Shown: piece after piece, positions 32,094 through 37,901 of the stretch
How the letters are laid out: each line of letters begins with the position of its first letter
Numbering within the stretch: the first letter of the stretch is position 1
Source of the DNA: a virus
Length of the DNA: 37,901 nucleotides
Strand: one strand, 5' to 3'
IMG/VR virus record: IMGVR_UViG_3300027770_002896
Location: 1-37,901 of that record
The notes under the pieces: generated by a model
Seen by the model: the letters and a program-made list of their open reading frames with translations, nothing else
The model's database searches: none
Told to the model about the DNA's origin: nothing
Translations under genes and position numbers: made by a program

Positions 32094-32416
32094 AAAAATA
32101 TGTTGTTGATATTGATGGAACTATATGTACATCAGTAACTAGTGGTGAATATTCTGATGCTCTTCCAATTTATGATAGAATAGAGAAAATAAATAAGTTA
32201 TATGATAAAGGAAACTACATCATATACTTAACTGCCAGAGGAATGGGTCGGTATAGTAATAATGCTGACCTGGCAAAAGCAAGATTTTATGAAATTACAA
32301 AACTTCAATTAAAATTGTGGAAATGTAAATATCATGAATTATTTTTAGGAAAACCCTCTGGTGATTTTTACATAGATGATAAGGGGATTAATTCAGATGA
32401 ATTCTTTGCATATTAA
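32090..32416 (+). CDS. Small HAD-superfamily phosphatase
   Basis: The 108-residue HAD protein has motif I VDIDGTICTS, motif II IYLTARG, a candidate motif III Lys in GKPSGDF, and motif IV YIDDKG. It resembles small capsule/LPS-cluster HAD proteins. In the ADP-heptose pathway the phosphatase step (GmhB) is also done by a HAD enzyme of about 190 residues, so this could be its counterpart (inference). It is coupled by ATGA to the nucleotidyltransferase. Confidence 0.75.
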   Translation: MKKYVVDIDGTICTSVTSGEYSDALPIYDRIEKINKLYDKGNYIIYLTARGMGRYSNNADLAKARFYEITKLQLKLWKCKYHELFLGKPSGDFYIDDKGINSDEFFAY

Positions 32417-32753
32417 TTTTGTTCCAAAAGGATGGGGATTTGAAAAGTGGATTGTTAACACAGAAGAATACTGTGGAAAACTTCTTTACTTTGTAAAAAG
32501 TAAAAAGTGTTCTTGGCATTATCATAAACTAAAAGATGAAACTTTTTATATTCAAAGTGGAAAAATACTTCTTAAGTATTCTGATGATGATGAGATAGTA
32601 GATGCCAATGAAATTATTTTAAATAAGGGAGATAATTTTCATATTTATAGAGGATTGAGACATCAGATGTTTGCTCTAGAAGATACTGAACTTTTTGAAT
32701 TTTCTACACAGCATTTTGATGAAGATAGTCATAGATTAGAAAGAGGTGATTGA
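32397..32753 (+). CDS. Cupin-like protein (sugar isomerase or sugar-binding type)
   Basis: The 118-residue protein has a cupin core with metal-ligand pattern WHYHKLKDETFYIQSGKILLKY, then GDNFHIYRGLRHQM with the last His. Related small cupins occur as phosphomannose-isomerase- or lyxose-isomerase-like domains in LPS clusters. No GmhA-type sedoheptulose-7-phosphate isomerase is visible, so it might replace that step, but this is speculative. The start at ATG 32397 overlaps the HAD gene by 20 bases. It abuts the first GT11 gene. Confidence 0.68.
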   Translation: MNSLHINFVPKGWGFEKWIVNTEEYCGKLLYFVKSKKCSWHYHKLKDETFYIQSGKILLKYSDDDEIVDANEIILNKGDNFHIYRGLRHQMFALEDTELFEFSTQHFDEDSHRLERGD

Positions 32754-33602
32754 ATGACAATTTCTTATAATAGATTGGGATCTAATGGTCGTTTGGGAAA
32801 CCAGATGTTTCAGTATGCAGGATTGCGTGGCATTGCTTCCAATCGTAATTTTGAATGGTTAATTCCAAGACCAGATAATTATGGCGATTCAAATTATGGA
32901 TTATTTGATTGTTTTGAAATGTCTTCTGTTAAGGAAGAAAACTTTGGTCAATTAAATGGTCAAAATATTGCGACAGGACAATTTCATTTTAGTCAAGAGT
33001 TTTTTGATAATTGTCCAGACAATATTAATCTTCATGATTATTTTCAGACAGAAAAATATTTTAAAAATATTGAAGATGTAATACGAAATGATTTCTCCTT
33101 TAAAAAAGAAATTGTAAAATCTTGTTTGGAAATATTGAATGAACTAGTAGATCCAATTTTTATTCATATTCGTCGTGGAGATTATGTAAATCAGCCAGAC
33201 AATCACCCAGTTTGTTCCACTTCATATTATGAAAATTCATTAAATCATTTTAAAGACACCTCATCTGTATTAATTTTTTCTGATGACCCAGAATGGTGTA
33301 AATCACAAGAATTATTTTCTGATGATAGATTTTTAATTTCAGAATTTAATTTAAAATATAATCAAACATCAGATACTAATGATGGAAGAGTCAAATCTTT
33401 AATTCCATATTATGATTTGTGTCTGATGAGTATGTGTCAAGGTGGAATTATTGCAAATAGTTCTATGAGTTGGTGGGGAGCATGGATGATTCAAAACCCA
33501 ACTCAACCAATTGTTGCACCGAATCCTTGGTTTGGAAAAAATTATAATCATTATGACATGAGTGATTTGATACCAGAAAGGTGGGTGATTCAAAATGCTT
33601 GA
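32754..33602 (+). CDS. GT11 family glycosyltransferase (alpha-1,2-fucosyltransferase-like)
   Basis: The 282-residue protein shows the GT11 signatures: SNGRLGNQMFQYAGLRGIA (GLGNQMFQYA type), FIHIRRGDYVNQ, LIFSDDPEWCK, and the C-terminal NSSMSWWGAWM. GT11 enzymes transfer L-fucose or a related L-sugar from the GDP form in alpha-1,2 linkage. An AGAGG ribosome site lies upstream. A second GT11 gene lies at 34398. The N-terminus is cytoplasmic with no membrane segment, so it probably acts in the host cytoplasm. Confidence 0.9.
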   Translation: MTISYNRLGSNGRLGNQMFQYAGLRGIASNRNFEWLIPRPDNYGDSNYGLFDCFEMSSVKEENFGQLNGQNIATGQFHFSQEFFDNCPDNINLHDYFQTEKYFKNIEDVIRNDFSFKKEIVKSCLEILNELVDPIFIHIRRGDYVNQPDNHPVCSTSYYENSLNHFKDTSSVLIFSDDPEWCKSQELFSDDRFLISEFNLKYNQTSDTNDGRVKSLIPYYDLCLMSMCQGGIIANSSMSWWGAWMIQNPTQPIVAPNPWFGKNYNHYDMSDLIPERWVIQNA

Positions 33603-34401
33603 CCTTACATTTTTAATTCCTACTCGAATTGAAACTGAAGATCGTTTAAGGAATATTATTTCTTCTGTTTCTTATCTTCTTAAACATATTCCCGCAAAAG
33701 TAATTGTTAAAGAAGTATCTAATTATCCTACTTTTCAATTTAGAGCAATTCCAGAAATTAAAAAGTATGTTGATACCCCAAATTTAATTTATTTGTATGA
33801 AGAAAGTTCAGAGACATGGTTTTGCAAAAGTAAAGTATTGAATGATCTAATTGTTGCATCAAACACAAAAGTCGTAGCAAATTATGATGCGGATACAATT
33901 TTACCCGTTCAATCATATTTTGATGCCTATCAATTGATTAATAAAAATCATGCAGATGTAGTTTATCCTTATCAGTGTGGTGTTTATCAATGGAAAGCAG
34001 AATATAATTCGGACATTTATAATGAATTCATTTTAAATCTGGACACAAGAATATTAGATAAAAATAAAACACTATATAATTCAACAATTGGATGGAGTCA
34101 ATTTATAAACCGTCAAGTTTATATTGACTCCTTTATGATGAATGAAAACTTTATTTCGTGGGGATGTGAAGATGATGAATTTTATTATCGTATGAGTGTC
34201 CTTGGCAATCGTATTGCAAGAATTGATAATTATGCGTATCATTTAGAGCATTCGAGAACCCCAAACTCTTGGTTTAATAATCCAAATTTTAATAATAACT
34301 ATCAGTTATGGAATCAAATCAAGACATTTGACAAAAACCAATTAATACAGTATTATGAGAATCTGGACTATCTAAAAAAACGCAGACAAGAATTAGTATG
34401 A
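33595..34401 (+). CDS. GT2/GT7C-like glycosyltransferase
   Basis: The 268-residue protein has an N-terminal GT-A nucleotide-binding strand (LTFLIPTRIE), VVANYDADTILP with the DxD motif, and FISWGCEDDEFYYRMSVLGNRI, a match to the galactosyltransferase C-terminal WGxEDDE motif. It may add galactose or N-acetylhexosamine from a UDP donor. It overlaps the GT11 gene before it by 8 bases and the GT11 gene after it by ATGA, so it probably works in the same glycan pathway. Confidence 0.8.
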   Translation: MLDLTFLIPTRIETEDRLRNIISSVSYLLKHIPAKVIVKEVSNYPTFQFRAIPEIKKYVDTPNLIYLYEESSETWFCKSKVLNDLIVASNTKVVANYDADTILPVQSYFDAYQLINKNHADVVYPYQCGVYQWKAEYNSDIYNEFILNLDTRILDKNKTLYNSTIGWSQFINRQVYIDSFMMNENFISWGCEDDEFYYRMSVLGNRIARIDNYAYHLEHSRTPNSWFNNPNFNNNYQLWNQIKTFDKNQLIQYYENLDYLKKRRQELV

Positions 34402-35216
34402 TAGGATTTAATGCTCTTGGTAGAATGGGGCGCCTGGCAAACCAAATGTTTCAGTATGCATCTCTCAAAGGTATTGCTAAAAATGTAGGCGCAGATATTA
34501 TTGTTCCTTACTATAAAGATGCAATAGATGATGGAATTGGTAATAAACTACGCTCTGAATTGTTTGATAGTTTTAATCTCAATGTGAATACTGGTCTACT
34601 TAATAATGGAAATGCTCCCGTAGTTCAAGAAAGATTTTTTCATTTTGATGAAGATCTTTTCAAACTCTGTCCAGACCATGTGTCTCTTCATGGATTCTTT
34701 CAATCTGAAAAATATTTCAAACATATTGAGACAGATATTCGTGAAGATTTTATCTTTAAAGATGAAATTTTAAATCCATGTGAGGAGATGATTTCCTCAG
34801 TTGAAAATCCAATTGCACTTCATATTCGCCGCACAGATTATATTGCTAATAGTGAAAATCATTTTAATTTATCTCTTGAATATTATGCGGATGCTTTAAA
34901 ATATTTTGATGATGATCGTAATGTGATTGTTTTTTCTGATGACCCAAAATGGTGTAATGATCAAACATTATTTTCCACTGATCGATTTATGATTTCAGAA
35001 AATATTGATAATAGAGTTGATCTTTGTTTAATGTCTCTTTGCAATGATTTTATTATTGCAAACTCTACATTTTCTTGGTGGGGTGCCTGGTTGTCTTCAA
35101 ATAAAAATAAAAAAGTAATATCACCGAATCAATGGTTTGGTGAAATTGGTTATACTAAAAATCACGATACTAAAGATTTAATTCCCAATGAATGGACAAG
35201 AATTGGTGATGGATAA
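34398..35216 (+). CDS. GT11 family glycosyltransferase, second copy
   Basis: The 272-residue protein shares the GT11 set with the gene at 32754: MGRLANQMFQYASLKGIA, ALHIRRTDYIAN, VIFSDDPKWCN, NSTFSWWGAWL. The two copies are clearly homologous but diverged through most of their length, so they are older paralogues or separately acquired and may differ in acceptor. Its stop lies just after the next start (ATG 35209). Confidence 0.9.
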   Translation: MIGFNALGRMGRLANQMFQYASLKGIAKNVGADIIVPYYKDAIDDGIGNKLRSELFDSFNLNVNTGLLNNGNAPVVQERFFHFDEDLFKLCPDHVSLHGFFQSEKYFKHIETDIREDFIFKDEILNPCEEMISSVENPIALHIRRTDYIANSENHFNLSLEYYADALKYFDDDRNVIVFSDDPKWCNDQTLFSTDRFMISENIDNRVDLCLMSLCNDFIIANSTFSWWGAWLSSNKNKKVISPNQWFGEIGYTKNHDTKDLIPNEWTRIGDG

Positions 35217-36012
35217 GAATAAATCCATCTATAAGTTAGCAAATATCCCCCATATTTACTGGTTGAATCTTGATTCTGATACTGACAGACGCCAGTATAT
35301 GGAGCAACAGTTTGAGTATTGGGAGATTAAAAACCATACAAGAATTTCTGGTTATGATGGAAGAGTTGATGATGTTTCATTATATATTAAGGGGAGAATT
35401 CCTGACAATGTAACTCAAAATGAACTTGGATGTTGCATGTCACATCTCAAAGCAATTAAACATTTTTATGAAAATACTAAGGATGAATATTGTTTAATTG
35501 TAGAGGATGATGTAAGTTTTGATCTTGTAAAGTATTGGAATTTTACTTGGAATGATTTCTTTTCTCATGCTCCATACGATTGGGATTGTCTACAATTAAC
35601 TACAATCTGCACTGGTGATATTCATGTCAAACTCCACATTCGTTTTATTAATGATTTTTCTGCAGCAATTTATTTGATTACTCGTCATCATGCGGCTAAA
35701 GTTATAAAAAATCATGTGCGAAAAGAAAAATATAAACTTGATAATGGAGTAAAACCAAGAGCAGTTTCTGAAGATGTTATTTTGGAGTCTGGAAAAACTT
35801 ACACTATTCCTTTGTTTCTTTATAATTTGAATATGGAATCTACCATTCATCCAGAGCATGTTTCAATATTCCATAAAGCTCCTCATGATGCCCTATCTCA
35901 ATTCTGGGAGCAGAATGGAGCAGGTATTGACATCAAGGATTATATGAACTATGATCCATACCTGGGTCGGATAACCGAAAATTCTGCCGCACAACCCCCA
36001 CCAGAGAGTTGA
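35209..36012 (+). CDS. GT25 family glycosyltransferase
   Basis: The 267-residue protein matches LPS-type family 25: IPHIYWLNLDSDTDRRQYM (LxRxxxR-type start), then NELGCCMSHLKAIKHF (GxxxSH), LIVEDDVSFD with the metal-binding ED, and YDWDCLQL. These enzymes usually add galactose from UDP-galactose. The start at ATG 35209 overlaps the GT11 stop. The protein ends in a low-complexity tail (AAQPPPES), and its stop TGA lies inside the -35 box of the next promoter. Confidence 0.87.
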   Translation: MDKNKSIYKLANIPHIYWLNLDSDTDRRQYMEQQFEYWEIKNHTRISGYDGRVDDVSLYIKGRIPDNVTQNELGCCMSHLKAIKHFYENTKDEYCLIVEDDVSFDLVKYWNFTWNDFFSHAPYDWDCLQLTTICTGDIHVKLHIRFINDFSAAIYLITRHHAAKVIKNHVRKEKYKLDNGVKPRAVSEDVILESGKTYTIPLFLYNLNMESTIHPEHVSIFHKAPHDALSQFWEQNGAGIDIKDYMNYDPYLGRITENSAAQPPPES

Positions 36013-36037
36013 CAGGAAATCCACCCAATGCTAAAAT
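36009..36037 (+). promoter_or_regulatory. Near-consensus sigma-70 promoter (TTGACA-N17-TAAAAT)
   Basis: A perfect -35 TTGACA (36009-36014), a 17-bp spacer and -10 TAAAAT (36032-36037, five of six). The -35 overlaps the stop codon of the GT25 gene. It should be read by host RNA polymerase from the start of infection and drive the SLH/porin-like gene. Confidence 0.82.
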
Positions 36038-36042
36038 AAATA
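36035..36042 (+). promoter_or_regulatory. Possible late promoter (AATAAATA)
   Basis: AATAAATA overlaps the sigma-70 -10 box, so the gene downstream may be expressed both early and late. Confidence 0.45.
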
Positions 36043-36091
36043 GGTATTGAGACACCTGTAAGTCTCTTAACATTTCACATTAAAAATTTTT

Positions 36092-36973
36092 ATGGTTATT
36101 CGTTCATTTCTTGCTGGTGCCGTTGTATTAACTGCCGCACCAGTATTTGCTGCTCCAGCATCCTTCTCTGATGTACAACCCACTGACTGGGCATATCAGG
36201 CAATTCAAAATCTTAATTCACGATATGGATGTCTTGTTGGTTATCCTAACGGCACTCTTAAGCCTGCTGCTGATGCAACTCGCAGTGAAGTTATTGCTCT
36301 GACAAATCATTGTCTGGATAATATCACTCAATTCTATACACAAGCAGATGCCAAACTTGCTGCTGCTCTACGTGCTCAGATTGGTGCTGTAAGTAATCGT
36401 GTAACTAAACTTGAAGTTGCTGCTGTAACTGCGACACAACGTCGTAATCTGGGTGTTGGCAACTATGGTGGTATTGCTTTTGCTGGTAATGCTGCTAACT
36501 ATCCAGGTGTAACACCATTGGGTAATCGTGTATATGAGTCTGGTGTAACACTTCAAGGTCGTCTAAGGGCACTTGATTTGGGTAATCAGTATGCTGTATC
36601 TGCTCGTCCTTATGTAACACTAACCTCTACTCCTAACTATGTAAGTGGTGGTGTATTTGGTGGTGGTCTTGCTACTCTTGATATTCCTCTCTCACGAAGG
36701 ACTCTTGCTGATGGAACTAAAGTATCTGCTGCTAACCTCTATGTTGGTGCTGGCGGTCAGGTGGGTGGCAATCAGAGTGCTGGTGTCGGTGTAGTTGGTG
36801 CCGAAGTATCAGTAGCAAACAACGTTGTTCTATTTGCTGATGCGAAGATTCCTTTCTCTAACACTGGTGCCGAAACCTTTGGTTCTACCAGAGTTGGTCG
36901 TGCTACTTATAACTATGGCAGTGGTCAAGGTTACAATGTAACTGGAACTGTTGGTGTAGGTATCAAGTTCTGA
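36092..36973 (+). CDS. SLH-domain porin-like outer-membrane protein
   Basis: The 293-residue protein has a clear signal peptide (about 1-20, ending PVFA). An SLH domain follows (SFSDVQPTDWAYQAIQNL ... GCLVGYPNGTLKPAADATR, about 25-78), the layout of cyanobacterial SomA-type porins that anchor to peptidoglycan. A short helical linker (about 80-112) leads to a Gly/Val/Thr-rich region with a final Phe (GVGIKF), typical of outer-membrane barrels. The barrel part is about 180 residues against several hundred in cyanobacterial porins. By eye the wording is more codon-regular than the neighbours and looks host-derived. A phage-encoded envelope protein of this type is unexpected. Confidence 0.8.
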   Translation: MVIRSFLAGAVVLTAAPVFAAPASFSDVQPTDWAYQAIQNLNSRYGCLVGYPNGTLKPAADATRSEVIALTNHCLDNITQFYTQADAKLAAALRAQIGAVSNRVTKLEVAAVTATQRRNLGVGNYGGIAFAGNAANYPGVTPLGNRVYESGVTLQGRLRALDLGNQYAVSARPYVTLTSTPNYVSGGVFGGGLATLDIPLSRRTLADGTKVSAANLYVGAGGQVGGNQSAGVGVVGAEVSVANNVVLFADAKIPFSNTGAETFGSTRVGRATYNYGSGQGYNVTGTVGVGIKF

Positions 36974-36980
36974 TAAACTT

Positions 36981-37006
36981 GGGAGGAGCAATCCTCCCTT
37001 TCTTTT
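36981..37006 (+). terminator. Rho-independent terminator
   Basis: A perfect 7-bp stem GGGAGGA/TCCTCCC (36981-36987, 36992-36998), a 4-nt loop and a T-rich tail. It ends the SLH/porin-like transcript. Confidence 0.87.
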
Positions 37007-37016
37007 ATAAAACTAT

Positions 37017-37226
37017 ATGACAATCACAACCGAAGACGGCAATCGTCAAAATATGTTTGCTGTCGAACCAAAAATGTACATTACCGAGGAAGACATGACA
37101 CAACACAAAGAACAAACTTATGCCCAACGTGCAGAAATTCTTAATGGAAGACTGGCAATGCTAGGATTCGTGGTTGCAGTAGGCACATATCTAACTACCG
37201 GACAAATTATCCCTGGAGTATGGTAG
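37017..37226 (+). CDS. hli: High-light-inducible protein
   Basis: The 69-residue protein has the single-helix Hli/LHC-like signature AEILNGRLAMLGFVVAVG (ExxNGRxAMxGF), in which Glu, Asn and Arg support chlorophyll binding. A TTGQIIPGVW end is typical. Cyanophage Hli proteins are thought to protect photosystem II during infection. It sits in the thylakoid membrane by its one hydrophobic helix. It starts 10 bases after the U tract of the upstream terminator, so its own promoter is not obvious; a TATAAAAC just upstream (37006-37013) is a weak late-type candidate. Confidence 0.92.
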   Translation: MTITTEDGNRQNMFAVEPKMYITEEDMTQHKEQTYAQRAEILNGRLAMLGFVVAVGTYLTTGQIIPGVW

Positions 37227-37227
37227 T

Positions 37228-37235
37228 CTAAATAC
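37228..37235 (+). promoter_or_regulatory. Possible late promoter variant (CTAAATAC)
   Basis: CTAAATAC, the same variant as at 15450, lies 25 bases before the ATG at 37261, after the hli stop codon. Confidence 0.35.
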
Positions 37236-37260
37236 AGGGCAAAATAAAAAATAATTCATA

Positions 37261-37901
37261 TGAAAATCGATCTTCATAAGTTTTTTGAATTTTATGATTC
37301 AAAAAATCCAAAACACGTTGCTGCTATTGAGCAACTCGAAAAGGATCTAAACGATTCAGTATTGTTGAATGATGATTCGAATTGGGTTCGTATTTACAGA
37401 ACCAAAATTGAAAAACCTAAATCTGATATTCGTTTAGAAGTTCCTTATTATCCACAGACAGATAACTATACAAATGCAGAACGCACTTGTAATTCCTCTG
37501 CTTGTGCGATGTGTCTTGAGTATTTCAAACCCGGAACTCTTAAAGGAGCAAAAGGAGATGATGCTTATATTCAAAAAGTATTTGCCATCGGTGATACAAC
37601 TGATCATGGAGTGCAGACACAAGTTCTCGCAAATTATGGAATTCAGTCAAATTTTAGTTATAATCTTTCTTTTGCTGATCTTGATAAAAGTCTTAGTGCT
37701 GGCAAACCTGTTGTTATTGGTATCCTACATCGTGGTTCTTTGTCTAATCCTACGGGCGGCCACATGGTTGTAGTAATTGGTAAGACACAAAGTGGTGACT
37801 ATGTTGTAAATGATCCTTATGGGTCTTTGAATGATGGTTATACAGGTGATGTTTATAATGGCAAAGGTGCTATCTATAAGAAATCAGATCTATCTGCTCG
37901 T
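37261..37901 (+). CDS. C39-like cysteine peptidase, 3' end outside the window
   Basis: An open frame from ATG 37261 runs off the window (213 complete codons). It resembles papain-like C39-family peptidases: Cys77 in ERTCNSSACAMC, His168 in TGGHMVVVIG and Asp185 in VVNDPYGSLND form the expected triad. The N-terminus (FFEFYDSKNPKHVAAIEQLE) is charged and lacks a signal peptide. In phages such domains can act as endopeptidases in tail or lysis proteins, and the missing 3' end could hold a cell-wall-binding or lysozyme domain. Whether it cleaves peptidoglycan or protein is not visible here. Confidence 0.75.

Noticed and set aside
1-37901. A prophage or genomic-island interpretation (integrase, att sites, insertion sequences)
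   Set aside because: No integrase, transposase or flanking repeat was seen. The tRNAs have full cloverleafs of their own and no att-like duplicate, and the gene content is that of a lytic T4-like phage.

Overview
The window looks like part of the genome of a T4-like myovirus that infects cyanobacteria. The T4-type replication genes (uvsX end, gp41 helicase, gp61 primase, nrdA, nrdB) come with cyanobacterium-specific auxiliary genes: a ferredoxin-dependent bilin reductase, a high-light-inducible (Hli) protein and a protein with the signal peptide and SLH domain of cyanobacterial porins. All supported genes lie on the + strand. The DNA is visibly AT-rich. T4-type late promoter boxes (NATAAATA) and U-tract terminators separate short transcription units. 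No integrase, transposase or CRISPR array was seen.

Layout. 1-2.8 kb: uvsX end, a 2OG-Fe(II) oxygenase, gp41 helicase, MazG. 2.9-7.9 kb: late genes for virion or internal proteins; several start with a peptide like the T4 capsid-targeting sequence (MKTYQEFIAE/A), and one carries a nucleotidyltransferase-like domain. 7.9-12.4 kb: primase and class Ia ribonucleotide reductase. 12.4-15.4 kb: two more probable virion proteins, one with a HAD phosphatase domain and one with a 106-bp internal repeat. 15.5-19.9 kb: a GIY-YIG endonuclease, a tail-lysozyme-like protein, four tRNAs (Gly-TCC, Asn-GTT, Ser-TGA, Met-CAT), the bilin reductase, a Dps-like ferritin, small proteins, and a duplicated strong sigma-70 promoter.

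20.0-36.0 kb is the main novelty: an unbroken run of 20 genes, mostly overlapping or abutting, for sugar-nucleotide synthesis and glycosylation. It has a GDP-mannose 3,5-epimerase; GT2-, STELLO/DUF288-, GT9-, GT10-, GT11- (two) and GT25-like transferases; three methyltransferases; and a block resembling an ADP-heptose pathway. That block has an HldE-like kinase, an HldE-like nucleotidyltransferase, an HldD-like epimerase, a small HAD phosphatase, a cupin, and a dehydrogenase next to a fused thiamine-diphosphate enzyme. My inference is that the phage makes its own activated L-hexose and heptose-like sugars, to decorate virions or to remodel the host surface.

36.0-37.9 kb: a near-consensus sigma-70 promoter drives the SLH/porin-like gene, followed by hli and a C39-like cysteine peptidase cut by the window end.

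Motifs were read by eye and no database search was run. Family calls rest on recognised motifs and recalled reference sequences. GC content and codon statistics were not computed.
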